Source of the DNA: Dolomedes plantarius
Lineage: Eukaryota > Arthropoda > Arachnida > Araneae > Dolomedidae
Reading direction: 5' to 3'
Assembly: GCA_907164885.2 (NCBI GenBank)
Contig: OU015500.1
Location: forward strand, 56,186,159-56,250,158
Length of the DNA stretch: 64,000 bases
The notes under the pieces were generated by a model. That model searched no databases and was not told where the DNA came from. It saw nothing but the letters and a program-made list of their open reading frames with translations. Below are positions 23,072 through 34,099 of this stretch, piece after piece (positions within the stretch are counted from its first letter, which is position 1; the number at the start of each line of letters is the position of its first letter). The translations under genes were made by a program, and so were the position numbers.

Positions 23072-23095
23072 TTTGGGGGCTTACGTCAGGGATGG
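23072..23095 (+). promoter_or_regulatory. Candidate primer binding site
   Basis: Six bases after the LTR end the sequence reads TGGGGGCTTACGTCAGGGAT. It resembles a proline-tRNA-type primer site (TGGGGGCTCGTCC...) with a small insertion. The assignment is from memory and needs comparison with arthropod tRNA-Pro 3' ends. Confidence 0.45.
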
Positions 23096-23208
23096 TCTCT
23101 GGATGTGAATTTTGAACTCTACGTTTGATTTTGTAACTTTCATCTTTATCAACATTTGGATAAACTTTAAGACGTATCCAGTGAGTCCGTTTTCTTTATT
23201 ATTTTAAG

Positions 23209-24460
23209 ATGAAATTGAGCGACATTGCCAAATTGGAGGTTGTTTTTAAAAGCGAAAGGCCTTCGAAAATTCGATGCTTGCATAAACTTATATTTGATAC
23301 TAAAGGTGATCGGCAAAACCGAAAACGTCTTTTGATTTTTGTGAATTTGATTTTAAAATAGAAATGCCTGCTTATAAAAGAAAATTTCAGTTCGTTGATA
23401 GGGAATTATCTTTAAATGACCTTATATCTATCTGTAATTTACTATGTATTAATAATGAGAGGACAAAACCTGAAATAATAACCCGAATTCTTGCATTTGT
23501 GTGTGATATAATATTGCTAGAAAAAAATATCTTTCGTGAAAATGATGATAATGAAATTGATAGTGATTCTGTAAAAGATTGTGAACAACTCGCGAATAAC
23601 AAACTAAAGGAAGGCGATATTTCCGTTCAACTTCCAGTTCAAGAATTATTCAAACCTAACATTAATTTTTCTGATATTGAAAATACTATTAGTCCATTTA
23701 ATAGTGATTCTTGACAAAATATTGATAAATGGATAGACGACTTCGATAGTATTACTGATTTATTTCAATTAAGTGATTTGCAAAATTATTGTTTGCTAAA
23801 CGATCTTTAACTGGAAAAGCTAGGTTATACATTCAGAGTGACGGTGGAGTGAATTAGTAGATTAAGCTTAAAGAACAGTTAATTTCTGAGTTCGGTTCAA
23901 CTTTTAACTCTGCTGAATCACATGAAATGTTATCAAATCGAAAAAGGTGAGTAATGAATCATTTGATGAATATTTCTTACTTATGCGAGAATTAGCTAAC
24001 AAGAGTAATATAGATTTTCCTTCGCTAATGCATTATGTGCTAAATCGCATTAATGATTCTGCTAGAAATAAATCAATTTTATATGGATGTGAGAACATTA
24101 AAGAATTCAGAGGAAAATTAAGAATCTAGGCTAAAATTAAGGCTGATCAAAATTCAAAAGATTCAACTCATTATAACAACAAAGTTCAGAAAAGTTATGA
24201 GTCAACGCAACATCCGCCTAAACGCGATAAATTTTCATCCATAAACAAAAAGAGTATTCATTGCTACAATTCGCTGTGAGTTAGACCATAAGAGTAATTT
24301 TTGTTTAAACAAGCACCAGGGCTTCAATTGCTTTAAATGCAATAGGTTTGGACATCGGTCCTATGAATGTGTTGTGGACACCAAAAATGTCTCAGCTTTG
24401 TGTAAGCAGCCGTTAGAAATAATGCGTAAGACAATCTTTATTTCCGATGTACCGATTTTG
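23209..24460 (+). pseudogene. Degenerate gag of the Ty3/gypsy element
   Basis: Gag-like reading continues from ATG 23209 with several frame changes and stops (among them the stop at 23712-23714 and another at 24127-24129). Open pieces lie at 23364-23711 and 23947-24126. A nucleocapsid zinc knuckle is kept at 24329-24370 with the exact C-x2-C-x4-H-x4-C spacing (CFKCNRFGHRSYEC). A second, damaged Cys-rich patch lies just upstream. Gag would package the element RNA; this copy cannot make an intact protein. Confidence 0.78.
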
Positions 24461-26920
24461 GCTTTATTGGATACAGGTAGCGCTTTGACCTTGATTAGAG
24501 AGGATGTTTATCATAAATTATGAAAGCCCAAACTAAATCGTTTTACTTCAGTTTTGACCGGAATAGGTGATAATAAAATTAAACCTTTAGGCTTTTTTCA
24601 GGGTTTATTAAAAAATGAAGAGGAAACTTTTGACTGTAAAATATGTGTAGTATCTAATTACGTTATGCATTACGAGGCCATAATATGGATAGATATCTTA
24701 AATCAAGCAGAAGTTGTGATTAGTAAAGTTTGAATAACTGTCTCTAGACCAAGAATTGATGGTACGTCTGATGAATTCAAAATTTTAAATATAAACATTT
24801 TTGACGCGTGTAACGAGCTGAATATTTGTGGTGATGTGAGCAAAACAGTTAGAAACGAAATAAGTAACTTAGTGTCAAATTATAAACCGAGTGGAAATAA
24901 AAAATCAAACGTTGAAATGAATGTTGTTCCCAAGCATGATGAACCTGTTTTTCATAGACCTCGCAGATTACCATTTGTGGAACTCAAAATAGTTGATGAA
25001 CAAGTTCAGGAATGGTTTAACATGAATATAATTGAAACTTGTTCTTCGGAATATTCTAGCCAAGTTGTAGTGGTTAAAAAAAGACGGTACCCCGCGTGTT
25101 TGTATTCATTTTAGAAAATTAAACAAAATCATAATGAAAGTTAGGTATCCTTTGCCACCAATTGAAGATATTTTGGATAGACTTCAGTGTACACATATTT
25201 TTAGCAGATTGGATTTAAAAAATGGTTTCTTTCACGTGAAAGTCTCAGAAAGAAGTAAACCATACACATCATTCGTAACGCACAATGGACAGTATCAATT
25301 TTTGCGTACTCCTTTCGAGTTGTGCAATTCACCAGCAGTTTTTCAGAGGTTTATAAATAACATATTTCGTGATTTAATTAACAGGGGTTTTTTGTTGCCT
25401 TATATTGATGATATTATAATTTTACCAGATGATGAAAATGAGGCATTGAAACGTCTTGTTTTTGGTATTGCTCGTGATTATGGATTAAATATAAATTGGA
25501 AGAAAAGTCAATTCTCGTCCCAAATATTCAATTTTACTAAACATGTTATAAAAGACGGTAAACGTTATCCTTCCCCACACAAAACTAAAGCTGTTGTTAA
25601 TTATTCCGAACCAAAAACGCTTAAAGAGGTTCTTTCCTTTTTTGGATTCACAAGTTATTTTAGAAAATTTATTCCAAATTTTGCTTTAATTGCTAAACCT
25701 CTTATTGATCTGTTGAAGAAAGAAAATAAATTCCAGTTTGGCGAGGATGAAAGGAATTCTTTTAACACATTGAAGCAATTTCTTTGCAAAATACCAGTTT
25801 TAAGTATTTTAAATTTAGATAGTAAGACTGAAATTCATACAGACGCCAGCCAATTTGATTTTGGTGCAATTTTAATGCAACGCGACCTAAAAGATAATGA
25901 GTTACATCCAGTGTATTATATGAGCATAATCACTTCTGATCAGCAGCAAAAATTTTCAAGTTATGAACTAGAAACTTTAGGGATTGTCGAGGCTTTAAAA
26001 AAGTTCAGAACTTATGTTTTGGGTCTTCATTTTAAAATCTTTACCGATTGCAAAGTCTTCAAGATGACTATGAGCAAAAGAGATATATGCACTAGAATTG
26101 CTAGATGGGCTCTGTTACTTGAGGATTTTGATTATGAAATAGAACATAGGTCTGAAATGCGACATGTAGACGCTTTGAGCAGAAATCCTGTTATGACAGT
26201 CGATTTCAAAGACGCCATAGACAAGCTAAAAATTCATTAAGCGACATTCGGTAACCCATTCATAATTATCACTGATCATGGAAGTGCTTTTACTTCAAAC
26301 GATTTTGATGAATATTGCCAGTCTGAAGATATCCAACATTTGTTAATTACAGTCCGAATTCCGCGAGCAAACAGTCAAATTGAAAGAATGAGAATTGAAG
26401 AAACTCTAATACCTGTACTATCAAAGTTATCCTCTGATGATCCTTCAAAATGGTATAGATACACTAACGCCGTTCAACGAGTAATGAATAGTACCATCGT
26501 TCGAAGTACTAGAGTTACACCTTTCGAATTATTGACTGGTGTACGGTTGAAAAATAAGAAAAATAGTAGAATAATGGACATTTTAGAGGAGGAATGCGAG
26601 AAAAGTTTCATAAAAAAACAGGGAAGAGCTTAGACAAGAAGAGAAGCAAAACATATTAAAAATTGAGGAAGAAAATCTAAAGACCTATAATCGAAAAAGA
26701 AAAGAATCGCGTAAATACAAAGGACAACTTGTAGCTATTCAGAGAACTCAAATTGGAATAGGACTAAAATTGAAACCTAAATATTTTGGTCCTTATAAAA
26801 TAGTAAAAGTCAAACCTAAAGATTGCTATGATGTTGAAAAGGTAGGGCAACACGAAGGTACAAATTTTACATCTACAGCTGCCGATTACATGAAGCCTTG
26901 GAGCCAGAATTAAGACTTAA
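24420..26920 (+). pseudogene. Degenerate pol: protease, RT, RNase H, partial integrase
   Basis: The domain order is visible. The protease has LDTGSA (Asp-Thr-Gly at 24470-24478), followed by TGA stops at 24521-24523 and 24731-24733. Reverse transcriptase begins near 24836, with a frameshift near 25080-25120, then a long open piece 25134-26237. That piece has FSRLDLKNGF and the catalytic YIDD at 25401-25412. RNase H carries HTDAS near 25840 and a terminal HVDALSR. After TAA 26238-26240 the same frame enters the integrase core at Asp 26274 (ITDHG) and Glu 26382, with exactly 35 residues between them. The integrase zinc finger and first catalytic Asp are missing, so a large in-frame deletion lies near 26190-26240. 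The tail to about 26910 is frameshifted. Confidence 0.9.
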
Positions 26921-27076
26921 TACGACGTTGACCTGGAATAATGATTATCACGACGACCAAATAAGTAGTTTTTTTAATCTGATTCTTTTGAAAAATGCTT
27001 TCTGCTTGTTATTTTTCTGTTGCAGAATTTATCAGATTTAGATAAGGAAGACCGTCATCTGGTCAGGAGGGCCGAT

Positions 27077-27470
27077 TGTGGTAACGCCTTCTGGCACTCT
27101 CTGCTGACACCCGCCGCCTTTGACTGTAACCTTGCCAGAGCGAGATAAGCGGTTGGGTATATAGGATGTGTCTGTGTGGCATACAGCAGAATACGAGAAT
27201 ACGGGAATACGAGGCGAAGACGAGAGGAAGACGAATGATGACGCCATTTTAATGTGTTTTACCTGCATGTGGCGGGGAGACTTTTGTTATTCCTGTGAAC
27301 GACTATTAAACGACGCATTTTAAATTGTCTTGGTGTAAAGTACCTATTATGTGTTATTCGTCAAATTTATTGTCTCGTGTAAATAATAATAATTGTATTT
27401 GTGTAGCAGCATTCGTGTCATTAGAGTGAAGTTTCTGATGATCCCCTATAACCCCTAGACACCAACCTTT

Positions 27471-27475
<5 letters not shown>
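27077..27475 (+). repeat. 3' LTR
   Basis: This repeat begins TGTGGTAACG and is colinear with the 5' LTR. Its last bases, CCTTA, run straight into (TA)n. A weak purine-rich stretch, GGTCAGGAGGG, a few bases upstream may be the polypurine tract. Confidence 0.9.

Positions 27476-27557
<82 letters not shown>
27475..27557. repeat. (TA)n microsatellite
   Basis: About 80 bp of alternating TA joins the 3' LTR to the left TA of the next mariner element. Apparent YIYI frames through it are artefacts. Confidence 0.95.
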
Positions 27558-28704
27558 CACCGAAGGTCGTTCACACTTTATGGATACAATTTTGTAATTT
27601 ATTTTTGTCATTTTCATTTTGAGATAAAAATTTGGCAAATTCAGAATAATCGACTGCTACTGTTTTGTTTTTATTGGAATGTACAATGAAAGATTTATTT
27701 GAAAACGGCTTCTAAAATTTAGAAATTGTTCGAAGGTTACGTGACTGCGCTTTCCAAAGAGAAAATTCTTATCATCAAATTATATAGTGGTGTATAAATC
27801 GCAGTTAGGGCATTTCAAAAAAAGATATTTATAATATATTAAATTTGAAAGGGAAAAACATCTAATTAAAAGTAAAAATGAAAACATGATCTCGAAACCT
27901 CATCCTAAGACTATTCGAACGAAGGTAAATGTCCAGAAAGTGAAATATCTGATCCTAGAGGAAAATCCGAACGACTCAAAAATCCACTGCATTGAAACTT
28001 GGAATATCTTCTGGCACTGTAAGTAAAATCATTCATAAAGATTTGAAATAAAAAATATGTTTAAACCTTAAGTTAATCTGCTTTTGCCAAAGCATATTGC
28101 TGACAGAAAACCACTTTGTAGAAACTAATATGAAAGCCACCTAGCTGCTGAAGAATGGAAATTTTTGGTAACAATGGATGAGGCATGGACGCATTTAAGC
28201 GACTGACATAAAAAAAGAATCAATTTTCTATTGCTCAACTGACGGGATTGACCTACGAAATGGCTTTGTCAGTGTACAGAAAGGTTCCCAAAAGGATTCA
28301 TGGTAGTTGTAGGATTTTGTTACAACGGCAAATTAAAAATCAAAACATTCTCATGAAAAGCTAACATCAATTCACTCTACTATCAGCAGAATATTTTAGA
28401 GCCAATTTTTGAAGATGAAACTCCAGACATATATGGAAAGGACATTGATAAAGTTGAACTTCATATGGTCAAAGCCTCTAGTCCCACGTCTAAATTAACT
28501 GCCGCTTACTTAGCAAAGAAAGAATCAGAAATAGAAAAAAATGTATTCAATTTAATGAAAGTCCTGTAAAATCACCTAACGCTTCTTCAATGCACTTTTG
28601 CGCTTTCGGTTTATTAAAACGAGCCTTAGGAAAACGGCATCCAAGAAAACTGAATGGACTTTGGAAAAGGGTCCAAGAGGAACGGGAAAGAATTGACATG
28701 ACAG

Positions 28705-30076
28705 TACCTTAAGTTGGGCTACTTCGACCCTAGGGGGTTACTTGGACCCAAATCGAAAAAGTGTTTTAAATTACACCTAGGTCTCTTATCAATAAAATAT
28801 AGATATAATTCACAATCTCTCCAACAGATAGAAGCATAAGCTAGGTCCTGAGGCACTTTACCACGTCCCCACTCTTCCCACCTTTTTTTATTTCAGGTTA
28901 TGTTGCATTGTGATATAAACACGAATTTTTGTGACCGTATAACTTCTACTTTCCCTTCTTTACACACTGCAGTCCCACATTAGGTAAGGATAAATTTACA
29001 TTTCAAATACAGTCTTTAAGAATAGAACAATAGTTTTAGATGAATAGAGAATCAATTAACCCAGTAAAATTTATAAGCATTAGCTAGTGTGCTGATAAAC
29101 TCCTTGATTGATAAACTAAATATGGGGTTACTTGGACCCAAGAAAGGAAGTGGGTCCAATTAACCCCTATTAACAGTTTTAATTAGACATTCTCAAATTT
29201 CACTGCAAAAAAAATTAATATCATTACTTCATGTCGGGTTCCTTTTATTAAATGGTTAAACCGATTCATGTGCATTAAATTCGCAGATCTGATACAAAAA
29301 TGCCTTAAAATTTCATGAGCTCTCCTGGGAGCAGAAAGTATGCGGATTTTACAGCTGAAAAATTAGAGAATGTTTAAATGCTGTGAGGTCAGGAGAAATG
29401 TCTGAGAGATGCCTCAACCTACTTTAAAATTAGTAGGTCCACTATAAAAAGGAGATTGAAGAATGGTTTATTGAACAAACCTGGACATCCAATCGTATTT
29501 ACTAGTAAAGAAGCGTTGGCCTGTGCCAATCATTTAGAAAAAATTTGTGATTTTGGATTTCCCGTAGACGAACTGGACTTTCGATATATTGTCAAGTCTT
29601 ACCTTGCAATGCATGGAAGATCAGTGAAATGTTTCCAAAACAAACTCCCGGGGCGTAACTGGGTAAAATTAGTTTTGAAGACGCATCCACTGTTAACAAT
29701 CAGATTTGCAAATAAAAAAGGGTTTGTTTTCTGTTTTTATGTAAAATAAATTTTTCATACATTAGCCTCAATTTTTATTTCAAGATCCTAGGTGCTACTT
29801 GAGCCCACTACCTATTTGAATTGTATATTTCGTGTAACATGTAGGTTGGATCCAAGTAACCCCAATCAGTGTGTTACTTGAACCCAAATTTCAATGATTT
29901 ATCAAAGATATATATAATAAAAATTTTGGTTTGAAAATGACCTAAAAACCTGGGGAATCTTCAAATGAGTTGTTCAAATCAGGCTATCAGCACAAATATG
30001 TTTTTAAGGCTACCGTTGGGTAAGAAATGTGCAAAAATTTTCACTTTTTGAGTCCAAGTAACCCCAATCTACGGTA
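28705..30076 (+). mobile_element. Pogo-like element with 12-13-bp ends, TA target
   Basis: The element at 28707-30074 lies between TA dinucleotides. It reads CCTTAAGTTGGG at the left end and the inverse of CCGTAGATTGGG at the right. The word GGGTTACTTGGACCC and its inverse recur several times in the subterminal regions (about 28735, 29125, 29850, 30050), which may be transposase-binding repeats. It retains only DNA-binding-domain coding sequence. It is inserted within a mariner transposase relic and so is the younger of the two. Confidence 0.82.
29300..29749 (+). pseudogene. Pogo-type DNA-binding domain (psq HTH plus CENP-B HTH)
   Basis: An upstream piece near 29335-29450 reads like a pipsqueak-type helix-turn-helix (RKYADFTAEKLE, SGEMSER, SRSTIKRRL). 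The open frame from 29456 continues with GHPIVFTSKEALACANHLEKI, DFRYIVKSYL and LPGRNWVKLVLKTHP, matching the CENP-B/Tigger DNA-binding layout. The frame then diverges and ends at 29747-29749. The DDE catalytic domain is absent, so this is an internally deleted, non-autonomous copy. It could in principle still bind element ends, but expression is unknown. Confidence 0.72.
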
Positions 30077-30236
30077 CTAAGAAAAAGTCTACTTTCATGG
30101 AATATTCAAGCTAGAGCTATTGTTAAGAACCATGGCTATCAGACAGAAGTAAATCGCCGCAAAAAAGTTGGAATTTATACATTAAACTTAACTCTATCAA
30201 AATCGTTTCCATAAAGTGCGATCGACCTTCTGCATA

Positions 30237-31828
30237 TGATAAATTCTATGTAAAATGTATCTATGATAAATTTTTCTGTTTTAAAATTTTATTTAATTTT
30301 TTAGGAATGCAATTATTTGATAATAATATCCGTTTTAATATGTATAAATACAGGTCTGCATAAGGCGGAGTGATCCATGCATCTAAAGTCGAATATCATG
30401 ACGTTTTTGTATATGCTTCGAATGTTGCCGTCGGATTTTATTTGTGTACCAGCTCTAGGTAGAACTGGAGAAATACACTGGACCTTAAACATCACATGGG
30501 TCCTAGTGATTCAAACATGAGAAGGAGTTTCGTTTTTCTCTGGGTGATGTTTGTGCAATTACAATCTGTGTTTAGGAAATATTGTTTATACTTCTGAAAT
30601 TGAAAATGAAAATAGTAAAAGACTAATAAAACATTAATGAACCACTTTTTCTAGTTTTTTGTTCATATTAGTCAAATTTATACATTTAAGTGTTTCTTTC
30701 ATGTGCAATTATTAGTATTATAATTATGTTGTATGCTGTATATTATAGAGAAAAATGTGAGAGGTTCGATGAAGAAAATCATTGATTTAAATGGAGTCGA
30801 TGTAGGAAAAAGTTTGGGAACCCCTGTTCTAAATTATTTATCTTACCAATCTAAGCTGATGTTTCTTCGAATAATTGAATTTATTAAAACATAAAATTAT
30901 TCTTTCACAAAAAGTATCGACTTATTTACCTCACTAAAACTGAAGTAAAATTTCATTTTTTTTTTAGATTTTTCTCGATGTTTCTTATAAACCTATACTG
31001 ATTATTAAACTGTTGGAATAAATTTGATATTAGAAAATATCATATTGCTATTGAATAACATAAAAAAGCACGGAAATATTTTCTGTACATCTGTTGATAC
31101 GTTTATCACCCGTGGGTATTCTCAAAATTAACAATTTTAAAGCACAGCTGACAAATAACCCAATATAAACTTATACTGGGAATGTTATTTATGAATATGT
31201 ATATTTGGTACAGTTTAATGAAGGAAATTTCCTCCATGGATACACCAAGAAGAAAAATACTACCTCACCCGCCCTTCCTATAAACAGTAACTTAAATTCC
31301 TTGCAGACATATTTGTATTCTTTAAAGAATAATAATTTTCAATTTTCGCACAACAGAAACGGAGTTAATAAAATTTATGTTTGCGGGACATGTTGTTAAA
31401 TGTTGGAAAGAGCTGCTTGTAATGACTTTTCGCTTAGTTTCGTCTCAATATATTCTGTGTCTAATTTCCATACGTTTGCACTGCTCAGATCTAAATCTAA
31501 TGAGAAGTGCGCCTCCATGTCGTATTACGATGCAAAACATCTGTGTTGCTGTATATCTGCATGACAATTTGTATTTGAATTGCTAAGTAACTAATTACCC
31601 GCGAAATACCGAAATCTGTCATAGAAATCAGACTTTTAACATATTTAAAAGAGGAGAAAAAAAGACAAACATGGACCGAAACATTGTTTGAAAGAAACTG
31701 TGCATAAGATTTTATCGTGTATTATATTAGTATTGATTTTGTATTTGATTAAATAAGAGGTTGTTTCTGTTATGAGCTGAAAATGTATTTGAAAAAGAAA
31801 ATTGTGAGGGATATTATTAAAATAAATG

Positions 31829-31829
<1 letters not shown>
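30237..31829. other. Mostly non-coding stretch with an orphan hAT end
   Basis: The only structure I can point to is a single hAT-like terminus, AGTTTGGGAACCCCTG, ending at 30826. I could not find its partner. Small open frames at 31205-31586 have no recognised features. Confidence 0.5.
30805..30826. mobile_element. Orphan hAT right terminus
   Basis: The sequence AGTTTGGGAACCCCTG is the inverse of a typical hAT start, CAGGGGTTCCCAAACT. No matching left end or octamer duplication was found upstream, so this is probably a truncated copy. Confidence 0.45.

Positions 31830-31916
<87 letters not shown>
31830..31916. repeat. (TA)n microsatellite
   Basis: About 87 bp of pure alternating TA. Confidence 0.97.
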
Positions 31917-31918
<2 letters not shown>

Positions 31919-32756
31919 TACTATTAACAGCTGAAGGTAAACAAATGTTAGTTTGTCAGCCAGCAGACACGGGGACGGGCTAATCTCGCGAACCGATCAT
32001 AGCAGAATATCGCGACTGGTACCGATATACGCGGACGGCCGAGACGCTTGCACTGGTGCTATCCTCAACTTTCAAAACTTTAAACTTTTTTAATTATTAA
32101 ATTAAAACAGCGGAACTCAAAAGAAGCGGAGAGCAGAAAAAGCTGACATTCCGGATTGGACAGCTCCTTTCCGTTTCGCAAATTTCCACTATTTTCATGC
32201 ATGCAAAATTAAACTTTTCCGTCCACCAATCGACAATTTTTTTTCCACGTGTTTTACATCTTTTCATCTTTAAGGATATACACATTTTTATAAATTTAAA
32301 AATGAAATTTTAATTGCAAACGAAGTTTTTTCCGCAAAGGAGTTTTCCGAATTTCACGAAATCGACAATTTTGATGGACAAATATTTCGGTTCTCTGCAC
32401 CTATTAATATCAATTTTACGATTTATCGGCATTTGCTAGATGTTCAGCTTCCAAAAATATACCAAATACATTCAATAAAAAAAAGTTTTCATTCTAAAAG
32501 AGCGTACTTTCAAAACTCACTTTTAACTGTATTCCGAGTTCGTAATTTTTCGACTTATTATTTTATTCACTAATAATTTCAGCAAGTTCGTGAAATTTGT
32601 TTCTAATTAATGAGAAACTGATAGGATTCTTCCACCACCAATTTTGAATTCATCAGAACTGTCTGTCTATATTTTAAGGACTTTTTTCACCCGAGATTAA
32701 TATTTATATTCGGCCTTACCGCGATACACACTGTCATATTTTTCATTTCCTGAGTG
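31917..32756. other. Non-coding stretch with a GC-richer patch
   Basis: The part at 31930-32060 is clearly richer in G and C (words CGCGAACCG, CGCGACTGG and GCGGACGGCC), but it shows no frame or end I recognise. The remainder is AT-rich. Confidence 0.5.
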
Positions 32757-32887
32757 CTGTCATGGCGCAGTGCTATCGCACTGACCGGGTAAGCCCTACG
32801 TTACGGGTTCGATCCTAGGTGGTGCTGTATTTTCCAATTTTCCTTATCTTGGTGTTTTTGTTTCCCCCCCGCGGAACTATGCAATCA
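32757..32887 (+). mobile_element. tRNA-derived SINE head
   Basis: TGGCGCAGTGC (32763-32773, A-box-like) and GGTTCGATCC (32806-32815, perfect B-box core) are spaced as in a tRNA gene, about 40 bp apart. The intervening sequence does not fold into a clean anticodon arm, and the acceptor stem does not pair (GTCATGG against GGTGCTG). I therefore call a SINE head rather than a tRNA gene. The 3' body is short or cut by the candidate Helitron starting at 32888. Confidence 0.6.
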
Positions 32888-33628
32888 TCTATATACGAAT
32901 TGTTTGACCCTGCACAGGGCCTTTTATTCTTTTATTATACGAACTTTCCATCTTGTTTGCTGACGGCCATTTTTTCCGTAACTTTATAATTAATATCAAC
33001 TTATTTTCTTTAAATTTTTTAATTCTTCATTTTAATCTTAATTTATTTAATTTTAATATATTTCTAATTTTTAAATTTATCTTACCCTTCTACTTTTTGA
33101 AGGTTTTAAACTTAATTTTTATATTAATGTAACTGGTAACTTTAAATTTAATTTAACTTAATAATTTTTTTTTCTATTTAGCAGATATACATTGATAATA
33201 AGCATCTTGCGACAGGAGAAAGTCAATAGACCCAGGAACTCTACTCTTCAAAAGAAATTCTGCTCAGTTGCCAAAAGGAAAAACTATTATCTGAGAACGA
33301 GTCATTTAATAATTGAAATCCAGAAATAATTTTAAAGTACCAGAAATAATTTTAGTTTTATGAAATGAGAAGTTAAAACCTTTTGAATTTTTTCTAATTG
33401 AATGAATTTCTTTTTTGTCTAAAAAGCAAAATTTGAAAACGGAGTTTTTAAAGAATTATTTCAAAAGCTAAAAACCGAAATTTGAGGAAGAAAATTTTAA
33501 ATTATTATTTCGTTTTTTTAAAAATTCATATATATATTTAAAAGTGATTAAACGGTTTTTAATCTATAAGAAATGAAACTATTTCATTTTAAATCGAAAA
33601 AGCAACACATCGGGTTGCCACTCAGCTA

Positions 33629-33629
<1 letters not shown>
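32888..33629 (+). mobile_element. Candidate second-family Helitron-like element, 742 bp
   Basis: The 5' end TCTATATACG follows a flanking A. The 3' end is CTAG (33626-33629) before a flanking T. A perfect 5-bp hairpin stem, GCAAC (33602-33606) and GTTGC (33614-33618), with a 7-base loop sits 7 bases before CTAG. The interior is AT-rich and non-coding. It is unrelated in sequence to the Helitron-like copies at 6414 and 18544. The 3' end is the stronger evidence; the 5' boundary is less certain. Confidence 0.5.

Positions 33630-33664
<35 letters not shown>
33630..33664. repeat. (TA)n microsatellite
   Basis: A short TA run directly abuts the candidate Helitron 3' end. Confidence 0.95.
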
Positions 33665-33669
<5 letters not shown>

Positions 33670-33964
33670 GTCCGGATGGATATCTCATGAAAAAGTAGCT
33701 TACATCGTGGCCGGAAAATGATAAAATCAGCTTCAGGAACAAACTGATTTATTAAACAGTAGAGCAACACATCTTACTCGCTTCGAACCAGTCCGGCGTC
33801 TACCGCAAAAAGTGCCAAAATAGAATTAGGTCAGAGAGGTTGCCAGAATTGGCGGAAGAAGTTGGTATGTGGGAAGGCGAAGCATTTACGTCAAGACAAG
33901 AAGGAGGGGTTACCAGGACAGAGATTAAATACAGAATGGGCGATTATAGGTAGTTAGTAATATT

Positions 33965-33967
<3 letters not shown>
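33665..33967. other. Island of unassigned sequence between two TA tracts
   Basis: About 300 bp of moderate GC lies between microsatellites. It contains GCAACACATC, echoing the Helitron hairpin sequence at 33602, and a CAGAGATTAAATACAG tail. No frame or family is recognised; it may be a transposon fragment. Confidence 0.4.

Positions 33968-34056
<89 letters not shown>
33968..34056. repeat. (TA)n microsatellite
   Basis: About 89 bp of alternating TA. Confidence 0.97.
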
Positions 34057-34061
<5 letters not shown>

Positions 34062-34099
34062 TTAGTTATTAGATGTATATACTTGTAGGTCCTTAGCCT

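Larger units (their letters stand above)
22668..27475 (+). mobile_element. Ty3/gypsy LTR retrotransposon, degenerate
   Basis: Two direct repeats of about 400 bp, at 22668-23068 and 27077-27475, bound an internal region with gag, protease, reverse transcriptase, RNase H and a partial integrase in that order. That is the Ty3/gypsy order. The LTRs begin TGTGG and the 5' copy ends CA. The LTRs differ by several substitutions and the genes are full of stops, so the insertion is old. It sits in a TA tract: TA repeats flank both sides, and the final CA of the 3' LTR is blurred into (TA)n. No envelope-like frame is visible. Confidence 0.93.
27720..30190 (+). pseudogene. Decayed mariner-type transposase interrupted by an insertion
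   Basis: Translated pieces in shifting frames show a helix-turn-helix (LGISSGTVSKIIHKDL) near 28000. A first catalytic motif, VTMDEAW, has Asp at 28177-28179. A HMVKASSPTSK block follows near 28460, and a MHFCAFGLLK block near 28590. In relatives I recall, the second and third motifs carry Asp where this copy has Val (28468-28470) and His (28593-28595). C-terminal codons reappear after the pogo element at about 30077-30170 (IQARAIVKNHGYQ). Many stops and frameshifts make this a relic. Joining of the two parts is inferred from motif order. Confidence 0.72.
27556..30236 (+). mobile_element. Old mariner-like element split by a pogo element
   Basis: The element spans about 27558-30234. Inside each end the sequence reads GAAGGTCG then CACTTTATGG, inverted at the right end, and the similarity reaches about 40 bp. 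TA flanks both sides. The transposase remnant runs on the plus strand to 28704, is interrupted by a separate TA-flanked element, and resumes at 30077 with the remaining C-terminal codons. Removing the insert restores a continuous element of about 1.3 kb, usual for a mariner. Confidence 0.82.

Noticed and set aside
32757..32830. Possible functional tRNA gene
   Set aside because: A and B boxes are present, but the acceptor stem does not pair and the anticodon arm is poor. A SINE head explains it better.
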